Part shown: positions 26,641-34,341 of the stretch, in pieces
How positions within the stretch are numbered: the first letter of the stretch is position 1
Layout: each line of letters opens with the position of its first letter
Assembly: GCA_014841835.1 (NCBI GenBank)
Contig: JACYUQ010000003.1
Coordinates: 248,001-312,000 of the forward strand
Reading direction: 5' to 3'
Length of the DNA stretch: 64,000 nucleotides
Source: Oxalobacteraceae sp. CFBP 13730
GTDB taxonomy: Bacteria > Pseudomonadota > Gammaproteobacteria > Burkholderiales > Burkholderiaceae_D
Made by a program: the position numbers and the translations under genes
The notes under the pieces: model-generated
What the model saw: the letters and a program-made list of their open reading frames with translations, nothing else
Databases searched by the model: none
Told to the model about the DNA's origin: nothing

Positions 26641-26653
26641 CGTTTAGTAAACG
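26641..26653. promoter_or_regulatory. Putative LacI operator, best match, upstream of the receptor promoter
   Basis: CGTTTA-G-TAAACG is a perfect 13-base odd palindrome and the most complete form of the motif. It is centred about 36 bases upstream of the -35 box. A half-site GTTTAGT lies next to it (26632-26638). Its centre is 124 bp from the downstream site. Confidence 0.7.
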
Positions 26654-26771
26654 ACGACTGCACAATTTGCCTTCAGGAATTTTTCATGGCGTGTACACGG
26701 CCTCTAGCATCTCCATGATTTCTCCACATTGTGGGCGCACGATGTATTTCATGCCCACCAAGGAGAACACC

Positions 26772-27167
26772 ATGAACCGCATCATCCGATCCAGCCTGGC
26801 CCTCGGCCTTGCCATCACCCTGCCACTGTCAGCCAGCCTGGCGCACGCCGCCGAACAACCCGACTGCCGTGGCGCCAGCAGCAAATGCGCACCGCCACCA
26901 CCGCCGCCTGCGCCACCGGCACCGCCAGCGGGTGCAATGGCACCAGTGGCGCCGCCGGCACCGCCGGTTGGTGCCCCGCCGCCACCGCCACCACCAGCAC
27001 GGGGTGCTCGCGCCCTGAAGGACATGCCAGTACCACCGGCACCACCGGCACCACCGGCGCACGGCAAGCGGATTGCACCGCCGCCGCCGCCACCAGCAGC
27101 CGGGATGCCCGATGTTCCGCCGCCCCCACCGGCTGATGGACCTGCCGTCAAACCGGTAGCAAGGTAA
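26772..27167 (+). CDS. Exported proline-rich low-complexity protein
   Basis: A 131-residue protein with AAGGAGA before the ATG and a clear signal peptide (MNRIIRSSLALGLAITLPLSASLAHA). The mature part is nearly all proline, alanine and glycine: several blocks of 5-7 prolines separated by 'PAPPAPP'-type units and short charged spacers. It has one Cys pair near the new N-terminus ('DCRGASSKC'). Such chains form extended polyproline helices and may span the periplasm or decorate the envelope. No family is recognised. It is divergent from the receptor operon and shares the region with its operator sites, so mannoside-linked control is possible but unproven. Confidence 0.65.
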   Translation: MNRIIRSSLALGLAITLPLSASLAHAAEQPDCRGASSKCAPPPPPPAPPAPPAGAMAPVAPPAPPVGAPPPPPPPARGARALKDMPVPPAPPAPPAHGKRIAPPPPPPAAGMPDVPPPPPADGPAVKPVAR

Positions 27168-27512
27168 CCGGACGCACCGCAGCATGCGACTTGACCGATG
27201 TTATGTTGCGGTGCAAAATAGCTGGCTATGACCGTATCGTCCCTCCCCGCCACCCAGCTCCGCCGTGCCCACCGTGCTCACAGCACGCGTCGCGCCGTCA
27301 TGCGGCTGGCTGCGGCATCCTTCCCGGGATGCGGACTGCCACGCGGTTATTTCTGCTCTGTAACACCCCCGTAATACCCCTTCCCCATTGCACGTCCATG
27401 CACCGCCGTCATCACAATGCCGGTGCGTCGTCGTTCGTCTTGCTGCGCCCTGCTTCGTGCATGGCGCTCCCATTTCTTGCACTCGGCTGTTACAGCCCGG
27501 GAAGGTATCCTC
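27168..27512. other. Intergenic stretch before the SulP gene
   Basis: About 345 bases. The frames crossing it belong to the upstream extension of the next gene or to shadows. I see no strong hairpin or operator. A GAAGG ribosome binding site sits at the right end (27501-27505). Confidence 0.4.
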
Positions 27513-29003
27513 ATGGTATTTCAACACATCCGCCAGGACTGGTTCTCCAACGTCCGTGGCGACCTGCTTGCAGGTATCGTCGTCGCTCTCGCCCTCATCC
27601 CCGAGGCCATTGCGTTTTCCATCATTGCCGGCGTCGACCCGAAGGTCGGCCTGTACGCGTCGTTCTCGATCGCGACACTGATCGCCTTTTTTGGCGGTCG
27701 CCCGGGCATGATTTCCGCTGCTACTGGCGCCATGGCCCTGATCATGGTCTCGCTCGTCAAGGAGCACGGCCTCGATTACCTGCTGGCCGCCACCATCCTG
27801 ACCGGCGTGCTGCAGATCGTCGCCGGCTGGATCAAGCTTGGCCGGCTGATGCGGTTCGTCTCGCGCTCGGTGATCACCGGCTTCGTCAACGCACTGGCGA
27901 TCCTGATTTTCCTCGCCCAGTTACCTGAACTGACGAACGTCACGTGGCACGTGTACGCCGTCACCGCGGCCGCGCTGGCCATCATCTACGGCTTGCCGTA
28001 CCTGACGCGCGCCGTGCCGTCGCCACTGGTCGCGATTGTCGTGATGACCGGCGCGTCCATCGCACTGGGCCTGGACATCCGCACCGTCGGCGACATGGGC
28101 GAGCTGCCGGACAGCCTGCCGTCGTTCCTGATCCCGAACGTGCCGTTCAGTCTCGAGACCCTGCAGATCATCTTGCCGTACTCGGCCACACTGATGCTCG
28201 TGGGCCTGCTCGAATCGCTGATGACCGCCACGATCGTCGACGACCTGACCGATACCCGCAGCGACAAGAACCGTGAATGCGTCGGCCAGGGCATCGCCAA
28301 CGTCGCCACCGGCTTCATCGGCGGCATGGCTGGCTGCGCGATGATCGGCCAATCGGTGATCAACATCAAGTCTGGCGGACGCACCCGCCTGTCGACACTG
28401 ATGGCTGGCGTCGTGCTGCTGCTCATGGTCGTGTTCCTGGGTGACTGGGTGCGCCAGATTCCGATGGCGGCGCTGGTGGCCGTGATGATCATGGTGGCCA
28501 TCGGCACGTTCAGCTGGAGTTCGATCAGCAACCTGCGCGCGCATCCGACCAGCTCCAGCATCGTCATGCTCGCCACCGTCGTGGTCACGGTGGCCACGCA
28601 CGACCTGGCCAAGGGCGTGCTGGCGGGCGTGCTGCTGTCGGGCGTGTTCTTTGCGCAGAAAGTCAGCCGGATGCTCGGCGTGACGTCGCGCGAGGAGACT
28701 GGCACGGATGGCGGCGAACTTCGTCACTATCTGGTCAGCGGTCACGTGTTCTTCGTGTCGTCCGATCAGCTCGTCCATGCGTTCGACTACAGCCCGACGC
28801 GCGCCACCGTGCACATCGACCTGAGCGACGCGCATTTCTGGGACATCACCGCCATCGGCGCGCTCGACAAGGTGGTGCTGAAGCTGCGCCGGGCCGGTGC
28901 GCAGGTGGTCGTGCATGGCCTGAACGAAGCCAGCGCCACCTTGATGACCCGGTTTGCCATCCACGACAAGGACGGCGCCGAAGACATGCTGGCCGGGCAC
29001 TGA
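27513..29003 (+). CDS. SulP-family inorganic anion transporter with STAS domain
   Basis: The transporter has 496 residues. The start at 27513 is supported by GAAGG 8 bases upstream and by '[36 protein letters not shown]', the standard SulP opening. The membrane part has about 12-14 helices, with the conserved '[12 protein letters not shown]' and '[28 protein letters not shown]'. The last 110 residues are a cytoplasmic STAS domain ('[27 protein letters not shown]'). SulP proteins move sulfate, bicarbonate or dicarboxylates. The substrate is not predictable here, although the short form with this signature is often annotated as a sulfate permease. The gene appears monocistronic. Confidence 0.9.
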   Translation: MVFQHIRQDWFSNVRGDLLAGIVVALALIPEAIAFSIIAGVDPKVGLYASFSIATLIAFFGGRPGMISAATGAMALIMVSLVKEHGLDYLLAATILTGVLQIVAGWIKLGRLMRFVSRSVITGFVNALAILIFLAQLPELTNVTWHVYAVTAAALAIIYGLPYLTRAVPSPLVAIVVMTGASIALGLDIRTVGDMGELPDSLPSFLIPNVPFSLETLQIILPYSATLMLVGLLESLMTATIVDDLTDTRSDKNRECVGQGIANVATGFIGGMAGCAMIGQSVINIKSGGRTRLSTLMAGVVLLLMVVFLGDWVRQIPMAALVAVMIMVAIGTFSWSSISNLRAHPTSSSIVMLATVVVTVATHDLAKGVLAGVLLSGVFFAQKVSRMLGVTSREETGTDGGELRHYLVSGHVFFVSSDQLVHAFDYSPTRATVHIDLSDAHFWDITAIGALDKVVLKLRRAGAQVVVHGLNEASATLMTRFAIHDKDGAEDMLAGH

Positions 29004-29082
29004 TCCGACAAAGGCGCAGCCGGGCGTCATGAGGTTGGCAGATTGATTACAATCGCCCACTATTTCATGCCCTGGAGGCGCC

Positions 29083-29547
29083 ATGTTCGACTTCGATCTA
29101 CCCTTGTGGGAGCTGATCGCGCGCGGCGCGATCGTCTACTGCGCCCTGCTCGCGATGATGCGCGTGTCGGGGCGCCGCACAGTCGGGCAATTCAAGCCGT
29201 TCGACCTGCTGGTGGTGATGCTGTTGTCCGAATCCGTGTCCAATTCCATGACGGGTGGTGATGAATCGTTGCTTGGCGGGCTGGTCATCGCTGCGACACT
29301 GGTGGCACTGACGGTGCTGGTCGCCTTCCTGACATCGCGCAGCCGCAAGTTCGAGTCGATCATCGAGGGCAGCCCCGTATTGATCGGCCGCGATGGCGTG
29401 TTCTTCAAGGATGTGATGAAAAGTTGCCGTCTGTCGCAGGACGATGTCGAAGAAGCGCTGCGCGGCGCCGACTGCCCGCGCCCGAAGATGAAGTGCGCGT
29501 TCCTCGAAGTGAACGGCTCTATCAGCATCATGCAGAATCCGCAGTAA
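29083..29547 (+). CDS. DUF421 (YetF-like) membrane protein
   Basis: A 154-residue protein with three N-terminal membrane helices and a small cytoplasmic domain. DUF421 signatures are 'RVSGRRTVGQFKPFDLLVVMLLSE' (about 27-50) and 'SPVLIGRDGVFFKDVMKSCRLSQDDVEEALR' (about 97-127). YetF-type proteins are linked in Bacillus to spore or envelope functions, but their role in Proteobacteria is unknown. It is shorter than the roughly 220-residue YetF class and lacks its second C-terminal repeat. It converges with the GluQRS gene, only 6 bases apart. Confidence 0.85.
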   Translation: MFDFDLPLWELIARGAIVYCALLAMMRVSGRRTVGQFKPFDLLVVMLLSESVSNSMTGGDESLLGGLVIAATLVALTVLVAFLTSRSRKFESIIEGSPVLIGRDGVFFKDVMKSCRLSQDDVEEALRGADCPRPKMKCAFLEVNGSISIMQNPQ

Positions 29548-29553
29548 CTACCG

Positions 29554-30483
29554 TCATGCGCCGTGCTGCGCCAGCAGGCGACCCCAGGCCGGAATCGCCG
29601 CGTGCCAGAATGCGTCGATCGAATCTGGCGCCGCAGGCTCCATGGCCAGTCCCAGAAACGCTGCGGTCTGCAGTAACACCGCAACGGCAGCGGGCTCGTC
29701 GCCTGCCGTGACCGCGAGCGCCCCCGTCTGCTTCGACAACTTTTCCCCATTGCTGTTGCGTACCACCGGCACATGCAGATAGCGCGGCGTCGGTGCTTTC
29801 AGGAGCCGTTGCAGATGGATCTGGCGCGGCGTCGAGTCGAGCAGATCTGCGCCGCGCACGATGTCGGTCACGCCCTGCTCGATATCGTCCACCACGACCG
29901 CCAGTTGATAGGCCCAGAATCCGTCGGCGCGTTTGAGCACGAAGTCGCCGGCATCGCGCTCCAGGTGCTGCGTGACGGGGCCGGCAAAGCGGTCGACGAA
30001 GGTGATGGCATCCTCGCCTGCGGCCGGCACGCGCACGCGCAGGCTGCGCATGGCGCGGCCCGGCCCCAGGCCATGGCGGCAGGTGCCGGGATAGATGGCG
30101 CTGCCGTCGGGCGCCACGCCGATCCGTGAATCGGCGATCTCGCGTCGGTTGCAGCCGCATGGATAGGTGTCGCGCTCGATGCGCGCAGCAGCAGCCGCAT
30201 ATAACTGCTTGCGCTGGCTTTGCCAGACAATCTCGCCATCGTGCGCCATTCCCAGCGTGGCCAGCAATTGCAGGATGCCTTCAGCCGCGCCGGGCACGCT
30301 GCGGCCTTCGTCGATGTCTTCGATGCGGATCAGCCAGGTGCCGTCGTGCCAGCGGGCGTCGAGGTAGCTGGCCATGGCCGCGACCAGCGAGCCGGCGTGC
30401 AGCGGCCCGGAGGGGGATGGCGCAAAGCGGCCGATGTAATGCGCGTTCACTAAAGGCGGCTTATTTCTTTGGTTGCTTTTCAT
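29554..30483 (-). CDS. gluQ: Glutamyl-Q tRNA(Asp) synthetase
   Basis: The enzyme has 309 residues. It is a truncated GluRS paralogue without an anticodon-binding domain that attaches glutamate to queuosine at position 34 of tRNA-Asp. The class I signatures are 'RFAPSPSGPLHAGS' (HIGH-like) and 'EKLSKQTG' (KMSKS-like). A Cys cluster (YPCGCNRRE...YPGTC) matches the zinc site of the YadB family. The ATG at 30483 lies inside the end of the upstream NTF2-like gene. A GTG at 30450 that gives '(M)NAHYIGRFAPSP' agrees well with the E. coli protein length and is an equally good start. No clear ribosome binding site distinguishes them. Confidence 0.9.
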   Translation of the reverse strand: MKSNQRNKPPLVNAHYIGRFAPSPSGPLHAGSLVAAMASYLDARWHDGTWLIRIEDIDEGRSVPGAAEGILQLLATLGMAHDGEIVWQSQRKQLYAAAAARIERDTYPCGCNRREIADSRIGVAPDGSAIYPGTCRHGLGPGRAMRSLRVRVPAAGEDAITFVDRFAGPVTQHLERDAGDFVLKRADGFWAYQLAVVVDDIEQGVTDIVRGADLLDSTPRQIHLQRLLKAPTPRYLHVPVVRNSNGEKLSKQTGALAVTAGDEPAAVAVLLQTAAFLGLAMEPAAPDSIDAFWHAAIPAWGRLLAQHGA

Positions 30484-30964
30484 GATCGGCGATGATGCCG
30501 ACGACCTGGTCGTTGACGGCATTGGGTACCGCCAGCGAGAGCTGGTAGTGGACGATCTCGAAGCCCGTTTTCGTCTTGCGCAGCACGCCGCTGGCCATTG
30601 CCGGCCCCATGTTCTTCGTATCGAGCAGCTCGTCGAACCAGATCAGCGACTTGTCGGCGGACGCGTAGACATTGCGGCGCGTCGCCTTGAAGGTCCAGGC
30701 CGATTTGGCGTCGAAGTACTTCTTCGACCAGGCCTTGAATTCGTCGCGCGTCCACAGTTCGGTGCGGTCGGTGCCGATATACACGCCATCCTTGGCGATC
30801 TTGTCGAAGTACGCCATGCGCGTGTTGGCGGCGTCATCGTGCCAGCCGTCGACGAAGGCATTGACCTGGCGCGTAAGCGCAGCATCGGTCGCAGCGTGCG
30901 CAGCGCCGCTCAAGCCCAGCGACAAGGAAAAGCACAGACAGCAGGCGGCGAAAAAGCGTTGCAT
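30461..30964 (-). CDS. Exported NTF2-like (SnoaL_3-type) protein
   Basis: The protein has 167 residues and a signal peptide (MQRFFAACCLCFSLSLGLSGAAHA). The mature domain has 'VNAFVDGWHDDAANTRMAYFDKIAKDGVYIGTDRTELWTRDEFKAWSKKYF', a pattern typical of SnoaL-like cone folds that are widespread as exported proteins of unknown role. The ATG at 30964 is preferred to 30988 because it starts the signal peptide. It overlaps gluQ, with which it may be co-transcribed. It resembles the protein at 4156-4653 in fold class rather than in close sequence. Confidence 0.78.
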   Translation of the reverse strand: MQRFFAACCLCFSLSLGLSGAAHAATDAALTRQVNAFVDGWHDDAANTRMAYFDKIAKDGVYIGTDRTELWTRDEFKAWSKKYFDAKSAWTFKATRRNVYASADKSLIWFDELLDTKNMGPAMASGVLRKTKTGFEIVHYQLSLAVPNAVNDQVVGIIADHEKQPKK

Positions 30965-31028
30965 GGTGGTTCCCTCGATGACGGTCATGAGGGAAACATT
31001 CTACACATGCACGCGACGGGCCGGGGCG

Positions 31029-31424
31029 CTACCGCTTCGCCGGTTCGGGTTGATGCTCGATGCCGAGCACCGTGGCCTCGTGCGGCCCATCCGGCTGCTG
31101 CCACGACATCCGCCCGCCGACACGCACGCCCAGCAGCGCCATACCGGCCGGCGTGAGTACCGAGAGCCGCTCTGCAGTGTCCTGCATATCGTTCGGGTAA
31201 CTCAGCGTCATCGTTTCTTCTTCGCTGGCGCCAGCCACGCGAAAGCGCACGCGCGAATTCATGGTCACGACATCTAGCGGCATCTCCCACGGTTCGACCA
31301 GTTGCGCATGTTCGAGTTCAGTCAGCAGCGCGTCACGCGCCCTGGCCTGCGCCGGCGAAAGCCGGTCGAGTGCGCGCTCGAGGCGCTCGAGGTCCAGCCA
31401 CGATACAACCATTGAATCACTCAT
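31029..31424 (-). CDS. Rnk/GreA-GreB-type RNA polymerase-binding factor
   Basis: A 131-residue protein with GGAG 7 bases before the ATG at 31424. An N-terminal helical segment ('DLERLERALDRLSPAQARARDALLTELEHA') replaces the long coiled coil of GreA. The C-terminal half has the FKBP-like GreA/GreB C domain ('VTMNSRVRFRVAGASEEETMTLSYPNDMQ', 'LSVLTPAGMALLGVRVGGRMSW'). This layout is that of Rnk, the so-called regulator of nucleoside diphosphate kinase, which binds RNA polymerase but does not stimulate cleavage. It appears to be a single gene. Confidence 0.85.
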   Translation of the reverse strand: MSDSMVVSWLDLERLERALDRLSPAQARARDALLTELEHAQLVEPWEMPLDVVTMNSRVRFRVAGASEEETMTLSYPNDMQDTAERLSVLTPAGMALLGVRVGGRMSWQQPDGPHEATVLGIEHQPEPAKR

Positions 31425-31745
31425 ATCAGTCTCCACGATCAGCTTGGAAAGTTGCCGGCGTGCCGCTGCGATGGCGGCGCCTGGCTGCGGCGCTACACAC
31501 TGACGCCGTGCGCCGCTCGGCCATGGGCTGCACGGAGTAAGCCCAGCCGCGCCAGTGTGCGTGCACCAAGGGGGTCGCCTGATCGGGAAGACATGGAATA
31601 TTTCACATTGGCAATTGATACTGATGAGCTCAGTATAGACCGCTTCAGCGGCAATGCCAGGGGTTGGCCAACGAAATATTTTCGCTGCATGCGCCCATGA
31701 AAAAAGCGGGCCGCAGCCCGCTTTTTTAGCTAGTGAACCAGCGGA
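31425..31745. other. Intergenic stretch between the Rnk-like gene and gltA
   Basis: About 320 bases. It contains the gltA terminator at its right end. The rest is probably the promoter of the Rnk-like gene. The 82-codon plus-strand frame inside has no start signal and I do not accept it. Confidence 0.4.
31702..31729 (-). terminator. Intrinsic terminator after gltA
   Basis: A GCGGGC / GCCCGC stem with a CGCA loop is flanked by six A and six T. It works in both directions and lies 17 bases past the gltA stop, closing the sdh-gltA cluster. Confidence 0.85.
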
Positions 31746-33047
31746 TTAACGCTTGTCCATGTCCGGCACGTCACGCGCCGGCGAGCCGACGAACAGCTGA
31801 CGTGGACGGCCGATCTTCTGCTCTGGATCGGCGATCATTTCGTTCCACTGCGCGATCCAGCCGATGGTACGCGCCATCGCGAAGATGCCGGTGAACATGG
31901 TGACCGGGATACCCAGCGCCGATTGCACGATGCCCGAGTAGAAGTCGACGTTCGGGTACAGCTTACGCGACACGAAGTATTCGTCTTCGAGAGCGATGCG
32001 CTCCAGTTCCATTGCCAGCTTGAACAGCGGGTCGTCCTGCAGGCCCAGTTCTTCCAGCACTTCGTGGCAGGTTTCGCGCATCAGCTTGGCACGCGGGTCG
32101 AAGTTCTTGTACACGCGGTGACCGAAGCCCATCAACTTGACGCCGGAGTTCTTGTCCTTGACCTTCTCGATGAAGGCCGGGATGTTCTCGACGCTGCCGA
32201 TTTCCTTCAGCATGTTCAGGGCTGCTTCGTTCGCGCCGCCGTGGGCAGGGCCCCACAGGCAGGCGATACCGGCTGCGATACAGGCGAACGGGTTGGCGCC
32301 CGACGAGCCGGCCAGACGGACGGTCGAGGTCGATGCGTTCTGCTCGTGGTCTGCGTGCAGGATCAGGATGCGGTCCAGGGCGCGCACCAGCACGTCGTTG
32401 ACCTTGTACTCTTCGCACGGGTTCGCGAACATCATGTACATGAAGTTGGCGCTGTACGACAGGTCGTTACGTGGGTACACGAACGGCTGGCCGACGTTGT
32501 ACTTGTAGGCCATTGCGACCAGGGTCGGCAGCTTGGCGATCAGGCGGATTGCCGAGATTTCGCGCTGCTTGGCATCGTTGATGTCCAGCGAGTCATGGTA
32601 GAACGACGCCAGCGCGCCGACCGTACCGACCAGCACCGACATCGGGTGCGCGTCGCGACGGAAGCCACGGAAGAAGAAGTTCATCTGCTCATGGATCATC
32701 GTGTGCTTGGTCACGGTGTCGGTGAACACTTCTTTTTGCTCTGCGTTTGGCAGTTCGCCGTTCAGCAGCAGGTAGCAGGTTTCCAGGAAGTCGCAATTGA
32801 CGGCCAGTTGCTCGATCGGGTAACCGCGGTACAGCAGCTCGCCCTTGTCACCGTCGATGTAGGTGATGCTCGAGTTACAGGCGGCGGTCGACATGAAGCC
32901 AGGATCGTACGTGAACTTGCCGGTCGCGCCGTACAGCTTGCGGATGTCGACGACGTCCGGGCCGATGGTGCCTTTGTAGATCGGCATGTCGATCGACGGG
33001 CTGCCGTCCGAGAACGACAGGGTGGCTTTGGTATCAGAGATGTTCAT
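31746..33047 (-). CDS. gltA: Citrate synthase (type II, hexameric class)
   Basis: A 433-residue cytosolic enzyme that condenses acetyl-CoA with oxaloacetate to give citrate. The start at 33047 has AAGGAAG upstream; the frame to 33107 is not needed. Clear landmarks are '[17 protein letters not shown]', '[25 protein letters not shown]' and '[17 protein letters not shown]' with the active-site histidines, followed by '[13 protein letters not shown]' with the catalytic Asp region. Length and N-terminal domain are those of the NADH-sensitive Gram-negative enzyme. It is last in the sdhCDAB-sdhE-gltA series and is followed by a terminator. Confidence 0.97.
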   Translation of the reverse strand: MNISDTKATLSFSDGSPSIDMPIYKGTIGPDVVDIRKLYGATGKFTYDPGFMSTAACNSSITYIDGDKGELLYRGYPIEQLAVNCDFLETCYLLLNGELPNAEQKEVFTDTVTKHTMIHEQMNFFFRGFRRDAHPMSVLVGTVGALASFYHDSLDINDAKQREISAIRLIAKLPTLVAMAYKYNVGQPFVYPRNDLSYSANFMYMMFANPCEEYKVNDVLVRALDRILILHADHEQNASTSTVRLAGSSGANPFACIAAGIACLWGPAHGGANEAALNMLKEIGSVENIPAFIEKVKDKNSGVKLMGFGHRVYKNFDPRAKLMRETCHEVLEELGLQDDPLFKLAMELERIALEDEYFVSRKLYPNVDFYSGIVQSALGIPVTMFTGIFAMARTIGWIAQWNEMIADPEQKIGRPRQLFVGSPARDVPDMDKR

Positions 33048-33143
33048 GGCACTTCCTTCTTGTGGGAGTGGGTCTACAAAATAAAACGAAACCGGGGGGC
33101 GCCGCAACGTGCCGCGTTGGCGAATCGGATGCCCATAGTTCGC

Positions 33144-33410
33144 TTACGCTAGCCGCAGCTTCGCCAGCAAGGCGTGCACGTGCGGCAGGTCGAGCTCGCC
33201 GGAGGGCTCATTGCGCCCCAGCAGCAGGTCCAGCAACGGGTTGTCAGCCAGATCAAGCAGGCGCGTCAGCGCATCGACCTCGTCGTCGGTCAGATCCTGT
33301 TCGTGCGCGTCGAGAAAGCGCGTCAGGATCAGATCGTTCTCGAGCAGGCCACGACGTGCACGCCAGCGCAGGCGGGAACGGTTGGCCGGATCGGCTTGAT
33401 GTGTAATCAC
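33144..33410 (-). CDS. sdhE: Succinate dehydrogenase flavinylation factor SdhE
   Basis: An 88-residue cytosolic protein of the SdhE/Sdh5 (DUF339) family that helps attach FAD covalently to SdhA. The signature 'RWRARRGLLENDLIL' (about 15-29, RGxxExD type) and the following 'FLDAHEQDLTDDEVDALTRLLDLADNPLLDLLLG' are diagnostic. The start is a GTG at 33410 with only a weak ribosome binding site. It lies between sdhB and gltA, 96 bases from gltA, the usual betaproteobacterial order. Confidence 0.93.
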   Translation of the reverse strand: MITHQADPANRSRLRWRARRGLLENDLILTRFLDAHEQDLTDDEVDALTRLLDLADNPLLDLLLGRNEPSGELDLPHVHALLAKLRLA

Positions 33411-33492
33411 ATTAAAATCCGTTGTTGGTTCGACATCATACTCCGGCTGCCATGATTCGGCAGTACGGTACTTTTACGGTAATGCACACATT

Positions 33493-33513
33493 CGTCGAGC
33501 GCAACGCTCGACG
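33493..33513. other. Perfect hairpin in the sdhB-sdhE gap
   Basis: CGTCGAGCG-CAA-CGCTCGACG forms a 9-bp stem with a 3-base loop. No T run follows on the minus strand, so it is more likely an mRNA processing or stability element than a terminator. Confidence 0.55.
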
Positions 33514-33572
33514 CACGTCTGGACACCGGAACGCGTGCGACGCCTTTTGCGGCGCCGCACGCATTGCATCGC

Positions 33573-34283
33573 TTAAATCGCGCGACGCACCAGCAGTTCC
33601 TTGATCTTGCCAATCGCCTTGTTCGGATTGAGGCCCTTCGGGCACACGTCCGTACAGTTCATGATCGAGTGGCAGCGGAACAGGCGGTACGGATCTTCCA
33701 GGTTGTCCAGACGATCGTTGGTCGCTTCGTCGCGCGAGTCGGCGATGAAGCGGTACGCCTGCAGCAGGCCAGCTGGACCGACGAACTTGTCCGGGTTCCA
33801 CCAGAACGATGGGCACGAGGTCGAGCAGCAAGCGCACAGGATGCACTCGTACAGACCGTCGAGCTCTTCGCGCTCTTCAGGCGATTGCAGACGCTCTTTT
33901 TCAGGGCGGATCGACTCGTTGATCAGGTATGGCTTGACCGAGTGATACTGCTTGAAGAAGTTGGTCATGTCGACGATCAGGTCGCGCACCACCGGCAGGC
34001 CTGGCAAAGGACGCAGCACGATCGGCTGGGTCAGCTCGTTCAGGTTGGTCGTGCAGGCCAGGCCGTTCTTGCCGTTGATGTTCATTGCGTCCGAACCGCA
34101 CACGCCTTCACGGCACGAGCGGCGCAGCGCCAGCGAGTCATCGACATCGGCCTTGATGCGCTGCAGGACGTCCAGCAGCATCTTGTCGGTGTCTTGCAGC
34201 TCGACCGAAACGTCTTGCATGTAAGGCTTCGAATCCTTGTCCGGATCGTAGCGGTAAATCTTCAGTTGGACAGTGCGTGCCAT
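33573..34283 (-). CDS. sdhB: Succinate dehydrogenase iron-sulfur subunit
   Basis: The subunit has 236 residues and links FAD in SdhA to the quinone site through three clusters. The plant-type [2Fe-2S] ligands are in 'CREGVCGSDAMNINGKNGLAC'-like spacing (about residues 56-76). The [4Fe-4S] and [3Fe-4S] ligands are in 'CILCACCSTSCP' and 'CHSIMNCTDVCPKGLNP'. The start at 34283 ('MARTVQLKIYRYDPD') has an AGGT-type ribosome binding site and matches the family N-terminus. It follows sdhA by 58 bases. Confidence 0.97.
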   Translation of the reverse strand: MARTVQLKIYRYDPDKDSKPYMQDVSVELQDTDKMLLDVLQRIKADVDDSLALRRSCREGVCGSDAMNINGKNGLACTTNLNELTQPIVLRPLPGLPVVRDLIVDMTNFFKQYHSVKPYLINESIRPEKERLQSPEEREELDGLYECILCACCSTSCPSFWWNPDKFVGPAGLLQAYRFIADSRDEATNDRLDNLEDPYRLFRCHSIMNCTDVCPKGLNPNKAIGKIKELLVRRAI

Positions 34284-34341
34284 GTTTTTACCTATCTCAT
34301 CACGGCCGCCGGGCGACAATCGCCCGGTAGCCACAAAATAT

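Noticed and set aside
31452..31700. 82-codon plus-strand frame between the Rnk-like gene and gltA
   Set aside because: No ribosome binding site; it runs to the edge of the terminator and overlaps promoter sequence.
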